Shown here: positions 6,532-8,208 of the stretch, piece after piece | How positions within the stretch are numbered: the stretch's first letter is position 1 | Layout of the letters: every line of letters begins with the position of its first letter | Source of the DNA: Gammaproteobacteria bacterium | Lineage (GTDB): Bacteria; Pseudomonadota; Gammaproteobacteria; Porifericomitales; Porifericomitaceae | DNA: 8,208 nt | Direction: 5' to 3' | Assembly (NCBI GenBank): GCA_028817255.1 | Contig: JAPPQA010000034.1 | Location: 1 to 8,208 of the forward strand | Notes under the pieces: generated by a model | The model's database searches: none | What the model saw: the letters and a program-made list of their open reading frames with translations, nothing else | What the model was told of the DNA's origin: nothing | Made by a program: the position numbers and the translations under genes

Positions 6532-8127
6532 ATGCGCCCTACGGTGACCCCGATACTGCTGGTCGTCCTCGACGGCTGGGGTTATTCCGAAAACACCGAG
6601 TTCAACGCCATTCACAGCGCGCATTCGCCGGTCTGGGACGAGCTGTGGCGGCGACACCCGCACACCCTGCTGCAGGCGTCGGGCACCAGCGTCGGCCTGC
6701 CGGAAAACCAGATGGGGAACTCCGAGGTCGGCCACATGAACATGGGGGCGGGCCGGGTGGTGGGCCAGGAATTCACGCGCATCTCGCGCGCCATCCAGGA
6801 CGGCTCGTTCTTCCGCAACGAGACCCTGCGCCGGGCTTTCGCGCACGTGGCGGCCAACGGCAAGGCAGTGCACCTGCTCGGCCTGCTGTCTCCCGGCGGG
6901 GTGCACGGCCACGAAGAGCATATTTTCGCAATGATGGAGTTGATCGCCCGTTGCGGCCATCCCAGGGCGTACCTGCACGCCTTTCTGGACGGACGGGACA
7001 CGCCTCCCAAGAGCGCGGCGGAGTCCATCCGCCGCGCCGTCTTGAAGGCGGAGGAACTCGGCACGGGCCGGATTGCCTCGATGATCGGGCGCTATTACGC
7101 AATGGACCGCAACCGCAACTGGAAGCGCACCCGGCAGGCGCACGAGTTGATCGCGCACGGCCGGGCGCGGCGCCGTTGCGAAGACCCCCTGATCGCGCTC
7201 GACCAGGCTTACCGGGCAGGCCAGTCGGACGAGTTCCTGAAACCGACCGCCGTTTTGCACCAGGGGAAACCGGTGCGCCTGGAAGAAGGCGACATGATCG
7301 TGTTCATGAACTACCGCGCCGACCGCGCCAGGCAACTCTCCCGGTCGCTAACCAACCCGGACTTCAGCGGCTTCGAGAGAGGAACGGTGCCGAAACTCAG
7401 CGCCTTTATCAGCCTTACCGAATACCACGCCAAATACGAATTCCCGGTCGCCTTCCCCCCCGAGGCGCTGACCAACGTTTTCGGCCAGTATATCTCCGAC
7501 CTCGGCCTGCGGCAGTTGCGTATTGCCGAGACGGAGAAATACGCGCACGTCACTTTTTTCTTCAACGGCGGGGAGGAGCGCGCCTTCGAGGGAGAACACC
7601 GCATTCTCGTCCCCTCCGCGCACGTGGCCACCTACGACCGGAAGCCGGAGATGAGCGCCCGCCAGATCACCGACAAACTGGTGCGGGCCATCAAGGGCAA
7701 GGAGTATCATGCCATCATCTGCAACTACGCCAACGCGGACATGGTCGGGCACAGCGGCGACCTGGGCGCCACCGTCAAGGCAGTGGAAGCCATAGACGCC
7801 TGCCTGCGCCGGTTGCTGGCGGCCTGCCGCAACAGCGGTTGCGAGATGATCGTCACCGCCGACCACGGCAACGCGGAACAACTCAAAAGCTACATCACGG
7901 AGAAGGTGCAGGCGCAGCCTCATACCGCTCACACCAGCAATCCCGTGCCCTTCGTCTATGTGGGCCGTCCCGGCGAGGTCGTCTCCGCGGATGGACGATT
8001 GTCCGACGTAACGCCGACCATGCTGTACCTGATGGGCCTGAACCCGCCGCGGGAGATGACCGGCAAGCCGCTGATCCGTCTCCAGGAGGCAAGCCAGCCA
8101 TCCGCCAAGGCGTCCGCGCAGGGTTGA
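6532..8127 (+). CDS. gpmI: 2,3-bisphosphoglycerate-independent phosphoglycerate mutase
   Basis: This 531-residue cytoplasmic enzyme interconverts 3- and 2-phosphoglycerate in glycolysis and gluconeogenesis using two Mn ions and a phosphoserine intermediate. All the usual residues are present: D14 in LDGWG, the catalytic S64 in MGNSEVGH, H125 in GGVHGH, R155 and D156 in FLDGRDTPP, R187 and R193 around IGRYYAMDRN, R262 and R265 in NYRADR, K336 in ETEKYAHVTFF, D403 and H407 in NADMVGH, D444 and H445 in TADHGNAE, and H467 in HTAHTSNPVP. Family length is about 510; the extra residues are mostly a C-terminal tail after GKPLI. The ATG at 6532 puts LDGWG at the usual distance from the N-terminus, and no other in-frame start is better. 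The nearest Shine-Dalgarno-like AAGGGA (6513-6518) is 13 nt away, longer than optimal. The 3' end holds a strong AGGAGG for the next gene. Confidence 0.97.
   Translation: MRPTVTPILLVVLDGWGYSENTEFNAIHSAHSPVWDELWRRHPHTLLQASGTSVGLPENQMGNSEVGHMNMGAGRVVGQEFTRISRAIQDGSFFRNETLRRAFAHVAANGKAVHLLGLLSPGGVHGHEEHIFAMMELIARCGHPRAYLHAFLDGRDTPPKSAAESIRRAVLKAEELGTGRIASMIGRYYAMDRNRNWKRTRQAHELIAHGRARRRCEDPLIALDQAYRAGQSDEFLKPTAVLHQGKPVRLEEGDMIVFMNYRADRARQLSRSLTNPDFSGFERGTVPKLSAFISLTEYHAKYEFPVAFPPEALTNVFGQYISDLGLRQLRIAETEKYAHVTFFFNGGEERAFEGEHRILVPSAHVATYDRKPEMSARQITDKLVRAIKGKEYHAIICNYANADMVGHSGDLGATVKAVEAIDACLRRLLAACRNSGCEMIVTADHGNAEQLKSYITEKVQAQPHTAHTSNPVPFVYVGRPGEVVSADGRLSDVTPTMLYLMGLNPPREMTGKPLIRLQEASQPSAKASAQG
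8084..8089 (+). promoter_or_regulatory. Strong Shine-Dalgarno inside the end of gpmI
   Basis: A perfect AGGAGG lies within the last codons of gpmI. It implies that a downstream gene starts shortly after. No ATG or GTG follows at the usual distance. The next in-frame possibilities are ATC at 8100 (10 nt away) and TTG at 8124 (34 nt away). Confidence 0.4.
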
Positions 8128-8208
8128 TCTCCCTCGCCTGTCTCGGGCCGGCCGCCGGGGCGGGCGCCGCGCCGGCGGAAGCCGCGGGCGCAGCGGGTGT
8201 GCGGACCG
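8124..8208 (+). CDS. Start of a secreted or envelope protein, cut by the window edge
   Basis: An open frame runs past the end of the window. Read from the TTG at 8124, which overlaps the gpmI stop as TTGA, it begins ISLACLGPAAGAGAAPAEAA. Read from further upstream at the ATC of 8100, the frame adds RQGVRAGL, giving a textbook signal peptide: a positive start, a hydrophobic core and an AGA-AP cleavage-like site. In many gammaproteobacteria gpmI is followed by a murein hydrolase activator of the EnvC/M23 type and then a C-terminal processing protease. That makes EnvC a reasonable guess, but no diagnostic residue is visible. High-GC frames stay open easily, so the frame itself is moderate evidence. 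Confidence 0.4.
   Translation, partial: MISLACLGPAAGAGAAPAEAAGAAGVRT

Noticed and set aside
6235..7335. Long minus-strand frame of 366 codons opposite gpmI
   Set aside because: It is antisense to a gene with complete catalytic motifs, has no recognisable domain and is the type of open frame expected in high-GC DNA.

Overview
The window is GC-rich bacterial chromosome. The independent phosphoglycerate mutase gene followed by a secreted-protein-like reading frame, the RadC gene and the codon use fit a proteobacterium, perhaps a gammaproteobacterium. No ribosomal RNA or other firm taxonomic marker is present, so that is only a guess.

Layout. Positions 6077 down to 135 on the minus strand hold a tightly packed operon, in transcription order: radC (JAMM/MPN-type RadC), mod (beta-class DNA methyltransferase of a Type III restriction-modification system), res (helicase-nuclease subunit) and a small DUF6883-like gene. 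If mod starts at its internal ATG and the last gene at its second GTG, all three junctions are 4-nt stop/start overlaps (ATGA, GTGA, GTGA), which points to translational coupling. A 454-nt intergenic stretch separates this operon from the divergent gpmI (glycolysis), which runs to 8127. A further gene probably begins at the end of gpmI and leaves the window; its first residues look like a signal peptide. The leftmost 134 bases carry imperfect 11-bp repeats and a palindrome.

How the genes fit together. Mod should methylate an asymmetric site and, with Res, form the ATP-dependent Type III restriction complex. Two things go beyond a plain Type III locus. First, the last 70 or so residues of Res look like a fused DUF4926-type small beta-barrel, and the next gene is a DUF6883-like protein. 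I remember these two families as neighbouring small genes elsewhere, so a possible accessory pair has been built into the restriction operon. Second, the 3' end of mod carries two copies of the slippery heptamer A_AAA_AAG in the correct phase. A -1 shift at either copy leads without a stop into res, so a Mod-Res fusion protein could be made.

Composition. By hand counts on sampled 60-base rows, radC and gpmI lie near 58-75% GC, and mod/res mostly near 53-68%. The target-recognition part of mod (4321-4800) falls to 205/480, or 43%. This pattern fits a restriction module acquired behind radC, with its specificity domain exchanged separately.
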